This document shows, piece by piece, positions 1 to 8,882 of a DNA stretch of 64,000 bases. A program made the position numbers and the translations under genes. The DNA is from an uncultured Lachnospiraceae bacterium. Lineage in GTDB: Bacteria > Bacillota > Clostridia > Lachnospirales > Lachnospiraceae. Every line of letters begins with the position of its first letter. Position 1 is the stretch's first letter. The notes under the pieces are model-generated. The model made no database searches and had not been told where the DNA came from. It saw only the letters and a list, made by a program, of their open reading frames with translations. The stretch lies in NCBI GenBank assembly GCA_910585555.1, contig CAJUFU010000004.1, positions 3,960 through 67,959 on the forward strand, in the 5' to 3' direction.

Positions 1-20
1 GACGTGTGCTCTTCCGATCT
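1..20. other. Illumina adapter remnant at contig end
   Basis: The first 20 bases are identical to the 3' end of the Illumina TruSeq read-2/index adapter (ending in GCTCTTCCGATCT). They are not genomic. The permease reading frame happens to stay open through them and begins with an artificial GTG, so the first residues of any predicted protein here (MCSSD) are adapter-encoded. Confidence 0.95.
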
Positions 21-21
21 T

Positions 22-1275
22 CTGGTGCTGGTGGTAGTGGCAGTGGTGGTTGGTCTTGTCTGTGGTATCCCCACAGAGGACGTGATCACGACGGTCAAAA
101 ACGGCTTCGGTAATATTCTGGCCAGTATCGGTATCGTTATCCTGGCAGGTACGATCATCGGTACAATCTTAGAGAAGACAGGTGCAGCGCTTACGATGGC
201 CAACAGTATTCTCAAGGTGGTAGGTAAGAAAAACAGTGTGCTGACCATGGGTCTTACAGGTTATGTAACGGGTATTCCGGTGTTTTGTGATTCCGGGTTT
301 GTTATCTTAAGCCCTATTTCCAGAGCACTTGCAAGTCAGAGTAATGTGTCTTTGGCGGTGATGGCCACAGCACTTTCAGGCGGTCTGTATGCGACCCACT
401 GTCTGGTGCCGCCCACGCCCGGTCCCATTGCCATGGCCGGTACGTTGGAGGCGGATTTGGGTCTGACCATCCTGGTAGGACTTCTGATTTCCATTCCTGT
501 CACGCTTGTGGCCATTGTCTATGCCAAGAAAGTGGCAAGCAAGATTGATATTCCGGCGAATCCGGAGTACACAGTGGAAGAACTGGTAGAGAAATACGGC
601 AAACTGCCGGGGACTTTACACAGCTTTTCACCGATTCTTCTGCCGATCGTTTTGATCGCACTCAAGTCGGTGGGTGATTTCCCCAGTGCGCCTTTTGGGA
701 GCGGTGTATTTAAAATGATTGTTTCCTTCGTGGGTAATCCGGTGATTGCGTTGATTCTGGGCGTTTTCTTAGCCATGACTCTGATTCCGAAAGAGGAGAA
801 GAAAAACACCTTGACTTGGATTACAGAAGGGGTTACCAACTCCGCAGGAATTCTGGCGATTACCGGTGCAGGCGGTTCTTTCGGAGCCATCTTACAGCAG
901 CTTCCGATTGCAGATACCCTCAGCGGTTCCATGATGGGGCTTGGTATCGGTATTGTGCTTCCTTTCGTGATTGCAGCGCTGTTAAAGACCGCTATGGGCG
1001 CTTCTACGGTGGCCATGATCACAACATCGGCGATGATTGCACCGATGATGGGCGCTTTGGGATTTACCAGTCCCATTGCAAAGGTTTTGGTCATCATGGT
1101 AATCGGTGCAGGTTCCATGACAGTATCCCATGCCAACGATTCCTACTTCTGGGTAGTATCCCAGTTTTCGGATATGGATACCAAGACAGCTTACAAGTGC
1201 CAGACCGGTGTGACAGCGGTGATGGGTGTTACCACCTTGATCATTGTCTTCCTCTTATCCTTGTTCTTAGTATAG
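22..1275 (+). CDS. GntP-family permease (gluconate/organic acid:H+ symporter), 5' truncated
   Basis: Integral membrane permease of the GntP family, which imports gluconate or related sugar acids with protons. About 418 residues remain, almost entirely hydrophobic segments. Recognisable stretches are TGIPVFCDSGFVILSP, the PPTPGPIAMAG motif near residue 135, and the SHANDSYFWVVSQF motif near the C terminus, all typical of the family. GntP proteins usually have about 440-450 residues, so roughly the first 20-30 are missing because the contig starts inside the gene behind adapter sequence. The true start is outside the window. It ends at a TAG and is followed by a hairpin terminator at 1318-1356. 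Substrate cannot be told from sequence; no sugar-acid kinase is visible next to it. Confidence 0.88.
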   Translation: MVLVVVAVVVGLVCGIPTEDVITTVKNGFGNILASIGIVILAGTIIGTILEKTGAALTMANSILKVVGKKNSVLTMGLTGYVTGIPVFCDSGFVILSPISRALASQSNVSLAVMATALSGGLYATHCLVPPTPGPIAMAGTLEADLGLTILVGLLISIPVTLVAIVYAKKVASKIDIPANPEYTVEELVEKYGKLPGTLHSFSPILLPIVLIALKSVGDFPSAPFGSGVFKMIVSFVGNPVIALILGVFLAMTLIPKEEKKNTLTWITEGVTNSAGILAITGAGGSFGAILQQLPIADTLSGSMMGLGIGIVLPFVIAALLKTAMGASTVAMITTSAMIAPMMGALGFTSPIAKVLVIMVIGAGSMTVSHANDSYFWVVSQFSDMDTKTAYKCQTGVTAVMGVTTLIIVFLLSLFLV

Positions 1276-1317
1276 GCTTGGTATGAGAATGCGAATTGCA
1301 TCATAGGCAGTAAAATG

Positions 1318-1357
1318 AACATCCCGAAGGAGATGATAGGTCTCTTTCGGGATGTTT
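1318..1357. terminator. bidirectional hairpin terminator
   Basis: AACATCCCGAAGGAG (1318-1332) pairs with CTCTTTCGGGATGTT (1342-1356) over 15 bp with one G-T pair and a 9-base loop, followed by T residues. It lies between two convergent genes and can serve both. Confidence 0.8.
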
Positions 1358-1366
1358 TGGATGGCC

Positions 1367-3271
1367 TTAGCTGCTTTTGGCGGAAAAAGTGCCTGCAGAA
1401 TCCGGTAGCATTGCAGTGATCAGATAAAATGGCAGACTCAGTACCATGAAATAAACATAACGAAACTCCGTAGCCACAGGCGTAGCGATTAGGACTGTGA
1501 AAAGAAGCGCTATGCTGGGCAGATAGCAGACCAGTTTACGGTTTTCCCGGCGGATGATTACGGTGCCGATACTAAAGAGCATAATCCAGCAGGTCACGCC
1601 CATACTCCACAGGGTGCCATAGATGGGGACCATGCTTCCCAGCTTGATGGCAATCTCTTTGCCCTTGATCACCAAAGGCCCGCCAATCAAGGGCGTGTGG
1701 GATACGCCGTATTTGGTGGCGCTGATGCCCTCGGCTTCCGCCACCAGGTAGAAGGAGTCCGGATACCAGTAGCCGTAGGTCTGTTTCACATAGGCGGTGA
1801 GATAATCTCCCGGATAGCGCAGACCCAAGTCTATCCACAACTTCAAAAAGTCTCCTTTATGGGCGGTCAGATACTCCTGGTTGCCGGTCCTGACCAGTTC
1901 TTTGATGTTATCGGCGAAGGTGGGATTGTACAGGTCCTTGATATAGGTTAAGTCCACCACCTCTTCCACAAGGGCAAGCTGTTCGTCGGTCAGCGCTCTG
2001 TCATTGCATATAACGGCTGTTATTTGCTGCATGGGAATACAGACGGACTCGATAAAGTCCGGCTGCTCCACATGGAAGGCTTTCATCACAGGATATTTGA
2101 TGATGACGGCGCAACAGAGAATGGCAAGAAGCGCTGGGTAAAATCTCTTTGCCTGTCTGCGGTATACGAACAAAAGAAAGGGCAGGGACAGCAAAAAACC
2201 GTACCAGCCGTTGGAGCGGAACAGACATATCATGATGCCTGAAAGGATAAAAACAGTCATTTCCGCCAAACGAATCCTTTCCATATATAGCAGCCGCAGA
2301 ATCGAACAGCCAAAGAACAGCACAGCCGCCGCGAAAGGAATATCTTTCCAGATGGTGACAGAAAAGACTGCGTGGTAGGGAATCAGTGCATAGAAGGCCG
2401 TGATCAGAAGAAGAACAAAAGGTCTTATTCTTCTGGCGCGCAGGGTGTTGATAAAGTAAGCCACACTGCCTGACAGCAGACACATTTGGAAGAACGTATA
2501 AAAAGATACGGCGGTAACCATATTGCCGGTCAGAAAATAGCCCATGTGGTAGAAAAATCCGAACAGCATCGTATGAGACCAGGGATGATGGTTGCTGTAG
2601 GGGGAAATGCCCAAAATCTGGGTGAACTGGTTGATGCTGTCAGGGGTCATGATGCCGGGATACTGGTAGAGAAAGTAAGGCAGCCAGCAAAACAGGCAGA
2701 TGACAAATGTGCACAGCGCTGTGTGATATCTATAGAAGCTGCTGATTTTGCTGAACCAGGCAGAAAGCCGGGGGTACTTCACATGGACATAGCAAGTCGG
2801 ACTATAATCTGACAGCAGGAATTTGTAGAGGTTCATCTTGTTGCAGGTGTAGGAGAACAGAAATTTCAACAGGTAGTAAAACAGAGTCACAAATCCGGTA
2901 AATACCACGGTAAGGATAATGAAACGGTAGAGTCTGCTGGTGAGAAGTTCTATATAGTAGGGGTAATCCACCAGCATATATAACAGGGTAAAAATGACAG
3001 AAGTGATGAGGGCGACATGGTCTGTCACCTTGTCGTCATGTAAAATGGAAGTGTCTGCGGCACCGTTTTCGATCAATTCTCCCTGTAGAAAAAGAGGATG
3101 CCTTTCGTCTAACCGGCGGCTTACATGTCGATAGAAGAAAAAGGAAAGCAGGAAGAAGACAAAAGTGAGAATGTTGCCAGGTTCCATGCGGGACGCTTTC
3201 ATCAATGCCCAGGTGGTCAGAAAACTCTGGAACAGGTGTAATAATAATGTAAGATTTAATTTGTTACTCAT
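1367..3271 (-). CDS. multi-membrane protein, DUF6020-like
   Basis: Large polytopic membrane protein of about 634 residues with some ten or more hydrophobic segments. The conserved loop containing TPDSINQFTQ followed by YSNHHPW, and the segment VTIWKDIPFAAAVL, are what I associate with the DUF6020 family of Firmicutes. These resemble the membrane glycosyltransferases that use lipid-linked sugars, but no activity is shown by the sequence. I chose the ATG at 3271 rather than one 63 bases upstream because GGGGGAAAT lies directly before it; this start gives MSNKLNLTLLL. It faces the GntP permease and shares the terminator at 1318-1357. The gene stands alone. Confidence 0.65.
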   Translation of the reverse strand: MSNKLNLTLLLHLFQSFLTTWALMKASRMEPGNILTFVFFLLSFFFYRHVSRRLDERHPLFLQGELIENGAADTSILHDDKVTDHVALITSVIFTLLYMLVDYPYYIELLTSRLYRFIILTVVFTGFVTLFYYLLKFLFSYTCNKMNLYKFLLSDYSPTCYVHVKYPRLSAWFSKISSFYRYHTALCTFVICLFCWLPYFLYQYPGIMTPDSINQFTQILGISPYSNHHPWSHTMLFGFFYHMGYFLTGNMVTAVSFYTFFQMCLLSGSVAYFINTLRARRIRPFVLLLITAFYALIPYHAVFSVTIWKDIPFAAAVLFFGCSILRLLYMERIRLAEMTVFILSGIMICLFRSNGWYGFLLSLPFLLFVYRRQAKRFYPALLAILCCAVIIKYPVMKAFHVEQPDFIESVCIPMQQITAVICNDRALTDEQLALVEEVVDLTYIKDLYNPTFADNIKELVRTGNQEYLTAHKGDFLKLWIDLGLRYPGDYLTAYVKQTYGYWYPDSFYLVAEAEGISATKYGVSHTPLIGGPLVIKGKEIAIKLGSMVPIYGTLWSMGVTCWIMLFSIGTVIIRRENRKLVCYLPSIALLFTVLIATPVATEFRYVYFMVLSLPFYLITAMLPDSAGTFSAKSS

Positions 3272-3425
3272 ATTTCCCCCTGCATACGAATAAAATCTTG
3301 CTGGATGCCATATCATTTCAAAGGGATAAAACATTCCCTCTATCAGGATACCGAAGCAGATGACTATAGATTAATAGATATCGGCAGTTCTGTCAATCAT
3401 CTGTCAATGGATGCGGGAAAAGTGC

Positions 3426-3454
3426 TTGCAATAGGGAAAAATTGGTGCTATAAT
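3426..3454 (+). promoter_or_regulatory. sigma-A promoter of the rimP-nusA-infB operon
   Basis: TTGCAA (3426-3431), 17-base spacer, TATAAT (3449-3454). It lies about 90 bases before rimP and just upstream of the leader hairpin at 3483-3510. Confidence 0.75.
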
Positions 3455-3482
3455 GACAAAAGTATTAAATAGTTACTAAGAT

Positions 3483-3512
3483 AAAGAGTGGACTTGCGAG
3501 TCCACTCTTTTC
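3483..3512 (+). terminator. leader hairpin/attenuator before rimP
   Basis: AAAGAGTGGACT (3483-3494) and AGTCCACTCTTT (3499-3510) form a perfect 12-bp stem with the 4-base loop TGCG, followed by a short T-rich tail. It sits between the operon promoter and rimP, where no upstream gene needs terminating, so a conditional terminator is likely. In Bacillus subtilis the rimP-nusA operon is autoregulated by NusA through leader termination; the same here is inference. Confidence 0.65.
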
Positions 3513-3545
3513 AGGTCTTAAGAAGCGGACCAAAGGAGTATGGAC

Positions 3546-4010
3546 ATGTCGAAAAGAGAAGTATATGAGGAGAGGACCGAGAAACTGTTAGGTCCTATTG
3601 TGGAGAAATTCGGAGTGGAAGTCTATGATGTGGAGTACGTAAAGGAGGGAAGAGACTTTTATCTTCGGGTTTATCTTGATAAGCCGGAGGGCGTCAATAT
3701 TTTGGATTGTGAGAATGTAAGCCGTGAATTGTCCGATCGGCTTGATGAGGAGGATTTTATTCCGGACGCCTATATTTTGGAGGTCAGCAGTCCAGGACTT
3801 GGCAGGGCCCTTAAGAAGGACAGACATCTGTTAAAGAGTCTTGGAGAAGCGGTGGAAATCAAAACCTACAAGCCAATCGATACCCAGAAGGAATTTGCAG
3901 GAATCTTAAAGGCATATGATGACGCGCAGATTACCATTGAAGAGGAAAACGGTATGCGCACATTTGAGAGGGCGGATATTGCGCTGATAAAGCTTGCACT
4001 GAATCTGTAA
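3546..4010 (+). CDS. rimP: ribosome maturation factor RimP
   Basis: RimP (about 154 residues, usual length) is needed for maturation of the 30S subunit. It shows the N-terminal alpha/beta domain (LGPIVEKFGVEVYDVEYVKEG), the conserved VSPGLGR-like element (EVSSPGLGRALK), and the C-terminal SH3-like barrel from about residue 90. Start: ATG at 3546 has GGAG seven bases upstream; the ATG at 3540 would be only one base from that site. First gene of the operon with nusA, 40 bases upstream of it, the standard bacterial order. Confidence 0.95.
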   Translation: MSKREVYEERTEKLLGPIVEKFGVEVYDVEYVKEGRDFYLRVYLDKPEGVNILDCENVSRELSDRLDEEDFIPDAYILEVSSPGLGRALKKDRHLLKSLGEAVEIKTYKPIDTQKEFAGILKAYDDAQITIEEENGMRTFERADIALIKLALNL

Positions 4011-4050
4011 CAGTATTATAAATCTGGTGAACATAGGAGGATAATGGAAA

Positions 4051-5256
4051 ATGAATAAGGAATTGATGGAAGCGTTGGATATCCTGGAGAGAGAGAAAGA
4101 GATCAGTAAGGAAACTCTCTTTGAGGCAATCGAGAACTCCCTGATTACAGCCTGCAAGAATCATTTCGGTAAGGCGGATAATGTAAAAGTGGAGATTGAC
4201 AGGGATACCTGCGATTTCTTCTGCTATGCGGAGAAGGAAGTGGTGGAGGAGCCAGAAGATCCGGTGCTGCAGATTTCCCTGGAAAAGGCCAGGGAGATTT
4301 CCGAAGATGCCAAAATCGGGGATACCATTCGGGTGGAGATTAAATCCAAGGAGTTCGGGCGTATTGCCACCCAGAATGCCAAGAGCGTGATCTTACAGAA
4401 AATCCGCGAGGAGGAGAGGAGCGTCATCTATAACCAGTATTACGAGAAAGAGAAGGATGTGGTTACCGGTATAGTGCAGCGTTATGTGGGAAGGAATATT
4501 TCCATCAACCTGGGGAAGGCGGATGCCATCTTAAATGAAAACGAGCAGGTGCGGGGAGAGAATTTCAGACCCACCGAGAGAATCAAGGTATATATCCTGG
4601 AAGTGAAGAATACGCCCAAAGGCCCCAGGATTTTAGTGAGCCGCACCCATCCGGAGCTGGTAAAGAGATTGTTTGAGTCTGAGGTGACGGAAATCAAGGA
4701 CGGTACAGTGGAGATCATGAGCATCGCCAGAGAGGCCGGCAGCAGGACGAAGATTGCCGTGCGCTCCAACAATCCCAATGTGGATGCGGTAGGCGCCTGC
4801 GTGGGTATCAACGGCGCCAGGGTCAATTCTATTGTGGATGAACTTTGTGGTGAGAAAATCGATATTGTAAATTGGGATGACAATCCAGGTAATCTGATTC
4901 AGAACGCCCTTTCTCCGGCTAAGATTGTGGCGGTGTTTGCGGATCCCGATGAGAAGACGGCGAAGGTGGTAGTGCCCGATTATCAGCTTTCCCTGGCCAT
5001 CGGTAAGGAGGGGCAGAACGCCAGACTGGCCGCCAGGCTGACCGGCTATAAGATTGATATTAAGAGTGAGACGCAGGCCAAGGATGCCCCGGGCTTCCGT
5101 TATGAAGATTATCTTTACGATGATGAGGAGGAAGCTTACGAAGAGGAATCAGAGTATGAGGGTGAAGCGTATACAGAAGGATATGAGGAAGGGTATGAGC
5201 AGGAGCCTGCTGAGAATACCGAAGAGTATGTAGAGGACGAGGCGGTAGAAGAGTAG
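4051..5256 (+). CDS. nusA: transcription termination/antitermination factor NusA
   Basis: NusA binds RNA polymerase and nascent RNA and modulates pausing, termination and antitermination. The 401 residues contain the N-terminal polymerase-binding domain (1 to about 125), an S1 domain (about 135-200, VTGIVQRYVGRNISINLGKADAIL), and two KH domains (about 230-345, with VGACVGINGARVNSIV and AIGKEGQNARLAARLTG). The last 55 residues are highly acidic and Tyr/Glu-rich, replacing the C-terminal repeats of proteobacterial NusA, as is common in Firmicutes. AGGAGG lies 10 bases before the ATG. Likely controls its own operon through the leader hairpin. Confidence 0.97.
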   Translation: MNKELMEALDILEREKEISKETLFEAIENSLITACKNHFGKADNVKVEIDRDTCDFFCYAEKEVVEEPEDPVLQISLEKAREISEDAKIGDTIRVEIKSKEFGRIATQNAKSVILQKIREEERSVIYNQYYEKEKDVVTGIVQRYVGRNISINLGKADAILNENEQVRGENFRPTERIKVYILEVKNTPKGPRILVSRTHPELVKRLFESEVTEIKDGTVEIMSIAREAGSRTKIAVRSNNPNVDAVGACVGINGARVNSIVDELCGEKIDIVNWDDNPGNLIQNALSPAKIVAVFADPDEKTAKVVVPDYQLSLAIGKEGQNARLAARLTGYKIDIKSETQAKDAPGFRYEDYLYDDEEEAYEEESEYEGEAYTEGYEEGYEQEPAENTEEYVEDEAVEE

Positions 5257-5292
5257 AGAACCGGCGCCTGCCGGGATAGAGAGGACGATGCT

Positions 5293-5565
5293 ATGGCAAA
5301 AAAGACAGTCCTGCGTCAGTGTGTGGGATGCGGTGAGATGAAGGATAAGAAAGAAATGATGCGGGTGTTAAGAACCGCAGAAGGGCCGATCGTCCTGGAT
5401 ATGACCTGCAGAAAGAACGGCAGAGGAGCTTATCTGTGTAAGAATAAGGAGTGTTTGGTGCAGGCCAGAAAGAAAAAGGGGCTGGAGCGTTCCTTTAAGG
5501 TGAGCATACCCGACGAGATATACGAGAATCTGGAAAAGGAGTTTGAGGAGGGCGAGCATGAGTAG
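5293..5565 (+). CDS. rnpM: RnpM/YlxR (DUF448) RNA-binding protein
   Basis: Small basic protein of 90 residues of the YlxR/DUF448 family, renamed RnpM after its effect on RNase P in Bacillus subtilis. It has the family start LRQCVGCGEMKDKKEMMRV, the GRGAYLCKNKECL segment and a basic C terminus. The four Cys residues (C10, C13 and the pair near 49-54) resemble a degenerate zinc-binding site. It lies between nusA and the L7Ae-like gene as in most Firmicutes; its last codons overlap the next start (ATGAGTAG). Confidence 0.93.
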   Translation: MAKKTVLRQCVGCGEMKDKKEMMRVLRTAEGPIVLDMTCRKNGRGAYLCKNKECLVQARKKKGLERSFKVSIPDEIYENLEKEFEEGEHE

Positions 5566-5881
5566 TGTGCAGGGAAAGAATAAGGTGTTGTCCATGCTGG
5601 GGCTTGCCGCCCGCTCCCGAAATGTTGTCAGTGGCGGATTTGCAACGGAACGGGCAGTGAAGAACCATAAAGCGTGTCTGGTCATAATCGCGGAGGATGC
5701 TTCGGATAATACCAGAAAGAAATATGGCAACATGTGTAAATTCTATAAGGTGCCCTATGCGTATCATGGCACCAAGGAGGTGCTTGGGCATTCCATGGGC
5801 AGGGAAGAGAGATCGGTTCTTGCTGTGACAAATAAGGGATTTGCAGATTCCATACAGAAGCATTTGGTAGATTCGGAATAG
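5558..5881 (+). CDS. L7Ae-family RNA-binding protein YlxQ
   Basis: Ribosomal L7Ae/L30e/Gadd45-fold protein of 107 residues, the YlxQ protein of the nusA-infB operon; it binds kink-turn RNA in the family. Visible are GKNKVLSMLGLAARSRNVVSGG, the KACLVIIAEDASDNTRKK strand-helix and the TKEVLGHSMGREERSVLAV segment. The start at 5558 (MSSVQGKNK) overlaps the end of rnpM by 8 bases and has GAGG eight bases upstream; an upstream TTG is not needed. infB starts 15 bases after its stop. Confidence 0.9.
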   Translation: MSSVQGKNKVLSMLGLAARSRNVVSGGFATERAVKNHKACLVIIAEDASDNTRKKYGNMCKFYKVPYAYHGTKEVLGHSMGREERSVLAVTNKGFADSIQKHLVDSE

Positions 5882-5896
5882 TTGGAGGTAGTAAGT

Positions 5897-8830
5897 ATGG
5901 CGAAGATGAAAGTACATGAGCTTGCTAAGGAGCTTGATAAGAAGAGCAAAGATTTGATAGATTATTTACAGGCAAAAGGATATGAAGTAAAGGTGGCGCA
6001 GAGTTCCATCGAGGATGAAGCCATAGATCTTGTGCGCAGGCAGTTTGGGAGCGCAGCAGCAAAGGAGACAAACGTGCAGACAAAAGAGCAGACGGCGGAT
6101 AAAGGGGCCGAAGCGAAAGCAAAGGTAGAAGATAAGGTGCAGCAGACGGCGGATAAACCGGCCCATAACAAAGCCGTAGAGGCGGCGCCTAAGGCGGAAG
6201 AGGCGAAAGAAGCCAGAAAAGAAACGGCCAGGCAGGGACAGAAATCCGAACAGGCAAAGACAGAGCCGCCCAAGAAGAAAAAGATTATCTTCGTGAGTAA
6301 CCCTCATAATTCCAAGATGTCAGGACAGCGTCCCGCCCAGGGCCAGGGAGGAAACGGCGGCGGAAATCGGAATGGAAATAACAACAGACCGGCAGGAAAT
6401 GGCGGCCGGCCGGTGCAGGTGCAGAATGCGCCGCATAAGATTGTAAGACCTACCCAGAAACCCATTCCGGTGACGGCGGAACCCTATGAGGTGCGCCAGC
6501 GTCAGCAGCAGGAGCGCAGAATGGAGCAGCGCCAGCAGGAAAAACGGGAACAGAGAGAGCAGCAGGAGCAGAGGGAGCAACGGGAACAGAGAGAACAGAG
6601 AGAACAGAACAGAAAACCGGCAGCACCTGTACAGGGAGGCAGACCGGCTTCTGGGCAGGGTAACAGACCCATGTCGGGACAAGGACAGGAGAGGACAGGA
6701 AATGCAGGAAATCATCGCAGACCTGAAGGCCAGAACAGGCCGTCTTATAACAACAATCAAAATGATCGGGGCCGTAACGGCGGCGGTGTCGGCTCTAACC
6801 GCGGCGGTGCGGGTAATGAGCGCTTTTCGAGAGGAAATGGCGGGCAGGACAATAGATTTCGGAAAAATAACGGTCCGAAGGACTTTGTGCCCGAGACGCC
6901 TGTCAAGGACGTGGAGAAACACAGGGATGAAGAGAAGCGCAGAACAAATCAGGAAAGAGATAAACGCTCGAAGAAAGATTTGATTTACGAAGAGGATGAT
7001 GCAGCGGTTAAGAACCGCAATAAAGCGGGCAGATTTATTAAGCCGGAGAAGAAAGTAGAAGAAAAGGCGGAAGAACAGATTAAAGTGATTACGATTCCGG
7101 AGTCTCTCACCATCAAGGAATTGGCGGATAAGATGAAGATTCAACCTTCTGTGATTATTAAGAAGCTGTTCTTACAAGGACAGATTGTGACCCTGAACTC
7201 GGAAATCAGCTTTGAGGATGCGGAGAACATTGCCATTGAGTATGAGATCATCTGTGAGAAGGAAGTCAAGGTGGATGTGATTCAGGAGCTGTTAAAAGAG
7301 GAAGAGGAGGACGAAGCTTCTATGGTGGCGCGTCCGCCGGTGATCTGCGTTATGGGTCATGTAGATCACGGTAAGACTTCTCTTTTGGATACCATCCGTA
7401 AGACCAATGTGACGGATAAGGAGGCAGGCGGTATCACCCAGGCTATCGGTGCTTACACGGTAGGCGTCAAGGGACAGAGTATTACCTTCTTAGATACGCC
7501 GGGACATGAGGCCTTCACGGCTATGCGTATGCGCGGTGCGAATTCCACGGATATTGCGGTTTTGGTGGTAGCGGCGGACGACGGCGTTATGCCCCAGACG
7601 GTGGAGGCTATCAACCATGCGAAAGCGGCAGGCATTGAAATCATTGTGGCAGTGAATAAGATTGATAAGCCCAATGCCAACATCGACCGTGTGAAACAGG
7701 AGATGACGGAATATGAGCTGATTCCGGTAGACTGGGGCGGGACTACAGAATTTGTGCCCGTATCGGCCAAGTCGGGAGAGGGCATCGAGAATCTGCTGGA
7801 AACCATTCTGCTGACAGCGGAGATTATGGAATTAAAAGCCAACCCTGACAGAAATGCCAGAGGTCTGGTCATCGAGGCGGAACTTGATAAGGGCCGGGGC
7901 CCGGTGGCTACCGTGCTGGTACAGAAAGGCACGCTCCATGTGGGAGACTTTATCTCGGCAGGGGCAAGCCACGGCAAGGTGAGAGCCATGATCGATGACA
8001 AGGGCAGGCGTGTGAAAGAAGCCAAGCCTTCCACACCGGTGGAAATCCTGGGCCTTTCCGATGTGCCCAGCGCAGGTGAGGTATTTATCGTGCATGAGAA
8101 TGACAAGAGCGCGAAATCTTATGCGGAAACTTATATGGCACAGCATAAAGAGGAGATGCTTGCAGATACTAAGACCAGAATGTCCTTAGACGATCTGTTT
8201 AACCAGATTCAGGAAGGAAATCTGAAAGAACTGAACCTGATTGTCAAAGCGGATGTACAGGGCAGTGTGGAGGCAGTGAAACAGAGTCTGATGAAACTGT
8301 CCAATGAGGAAGTGGTGGTGAAGTGTATCCACGGCGGTGTGGGCGCTATCAACGAATCGGACGTATCTTTGGCTTCTGCTTCTTCAGCGATTATCATAGG
8401 CTTTAACGTAAGGCCGGATGCCACCGCTAAGACGGTAGCGGAACGCGAGGGCGTGGATGTGAGACTTTATAAGGTCATCTATCAGGCAATCGAGGACGTT
8501 GAGGCGGCTATGAAGGGTATGTTAGACCCGATCTTCGAGGAAAAGGTAATCGGTCATGCGGAAGTCCGCCAGATTTTCAAGGCATCGGCCATCGGCAACA
8601 TCGCCGGTTCCTATGTACTGGACGGTGAATTCCTAAGAGGCTGTAAGATTCGTATCCGCAGAGGCGACGAGCAGATTTATGAGGGTGAACTTGCCTCCTT
8701 AAAGAGATTCAAGGACGATGTGAAGGAAGTCAAAGCAGGCTTCGAGTGCGGCCTTGTGTTTGAAGGCTTCGATAAGATGCAGGAACTGGATATTGTGGAG
8801 GCATATATTATGGTAGAAGTACCCCGCTAA
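5897..8830 (+). CDS. infB: translation initiation factor IF-2
   Basis: IF-2 is the GTPase that places initiator tRNA on the 30S subunit and joins the subunits. The 977 residues have an IF2_N helical domain (1-50), a long low-complexity region rich in Lys, Glu, Gln, Arg, Asn and Gly (about 55-380), a second IF2_N domain (about 400-450), and the G domain with GHVDHGKT (487-494), DTPGH, NKID and SAKSGEG, followed by the beta-barrel and initiator-tRNA domains. Start: ATG 5897 has GGAGG eight bases upstream. The linker is long for the family and contains tandem Q-R-E repeats. Confidence 0.98.
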   Translation: MAKMKVHELAKELDKKSKDLIDYLQAKGYEVKVAQSSIEDEAIDLVRRQFGSAAAKETNVQTKEQTADKGAEAKAKVEDKVQQTADKPAHNKAVEAAPKAEEAKEARKETARQGQKSEQAKTEPPKKKKIIFVSNPHNSKMSGQRPAQGQGGNGGGNRNGNNNRPAGNGGRPVQVQNAPHKIVRPTQKPIPVTAEPYEVRQRQQQERRMEQRQQEKREQREQQEQREQREQREQREQNRKPAAPVQGGRPASGQGNRPMSGQGQERTGNAGNHRRPEGQNRPSYNNNQNDRGRNGGGVGSNRGGAGNERFSRGNGGQDNRFRKNNGPKDFVPETPVKDVEKHRDEEKRRTNQERDKRSKKDLIYEEDDAAVKNRNKAGRFIKPEKKVEEKAEEQIKVITIPESLTIKELADKMKIQPSVIIKKLFLQGQIVTLNSEISFEDAENIAIEYEIICEKEVKVDVIQELLKEEEEDEASMVARPPVICVMGHVDHGKTSLLDTIRKTNVTDKEAGGITQAIGAYTVGVKGQSITFLDTPGHEAFTAMRMRGANSTDIAVLVVAADDGVMPQTVEAINHAKAAGIEIIVAVNKIDKPNANIDRVKQEMTEYELIPVDWGGTTEFVPVSAKSGEGIENLLETILLTAEIMELKANPDRNARGLVIEAELDKGRGPVATVLVQKGTLHVGDFISAGASHGKVRAMIDDKGRRVKEAKPSTPVEILGLSDVPSAGEVFIVHENDKSAKSYAETYMAQHKEEMLADTKTRMSLDDLFNQIQEGNLKELNLIVKADVQGSVEAVKQSLMKLSNEEVVVKCIHGGVGAINESDVSLASASSAIIIGFNVRPDATAKTVAEREGVDVRLYKVIYQAIEDVEAAMKGMLDPIFEEKVIGHAEVRQIFKASAIGNIAGSYVLDGEFLRGCKIRIRRGDEQIYEGELASLKRFKDDVKEVKAGFECGLVFEGFDKMQELDIVEAYIMVEVPR

Positions 8831-8882
8831 GCGAGGGCAGAGAACTTCTGAAACACTATTTAAGTAAGAAAGGGCTGGGATC

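Noticed and set aside
6530..6620. Repeats in infB considered as a mobile or CRISPR-type repeat
   Set aside because: In frame and coding for Gln/Arg/Glu units of the IF-2 linker.
6320..7144. 274-codon minus-strand open frame within infB
   Set aside because: It mirrors the low-complexity linker of IF-2; no ribosome site or family.
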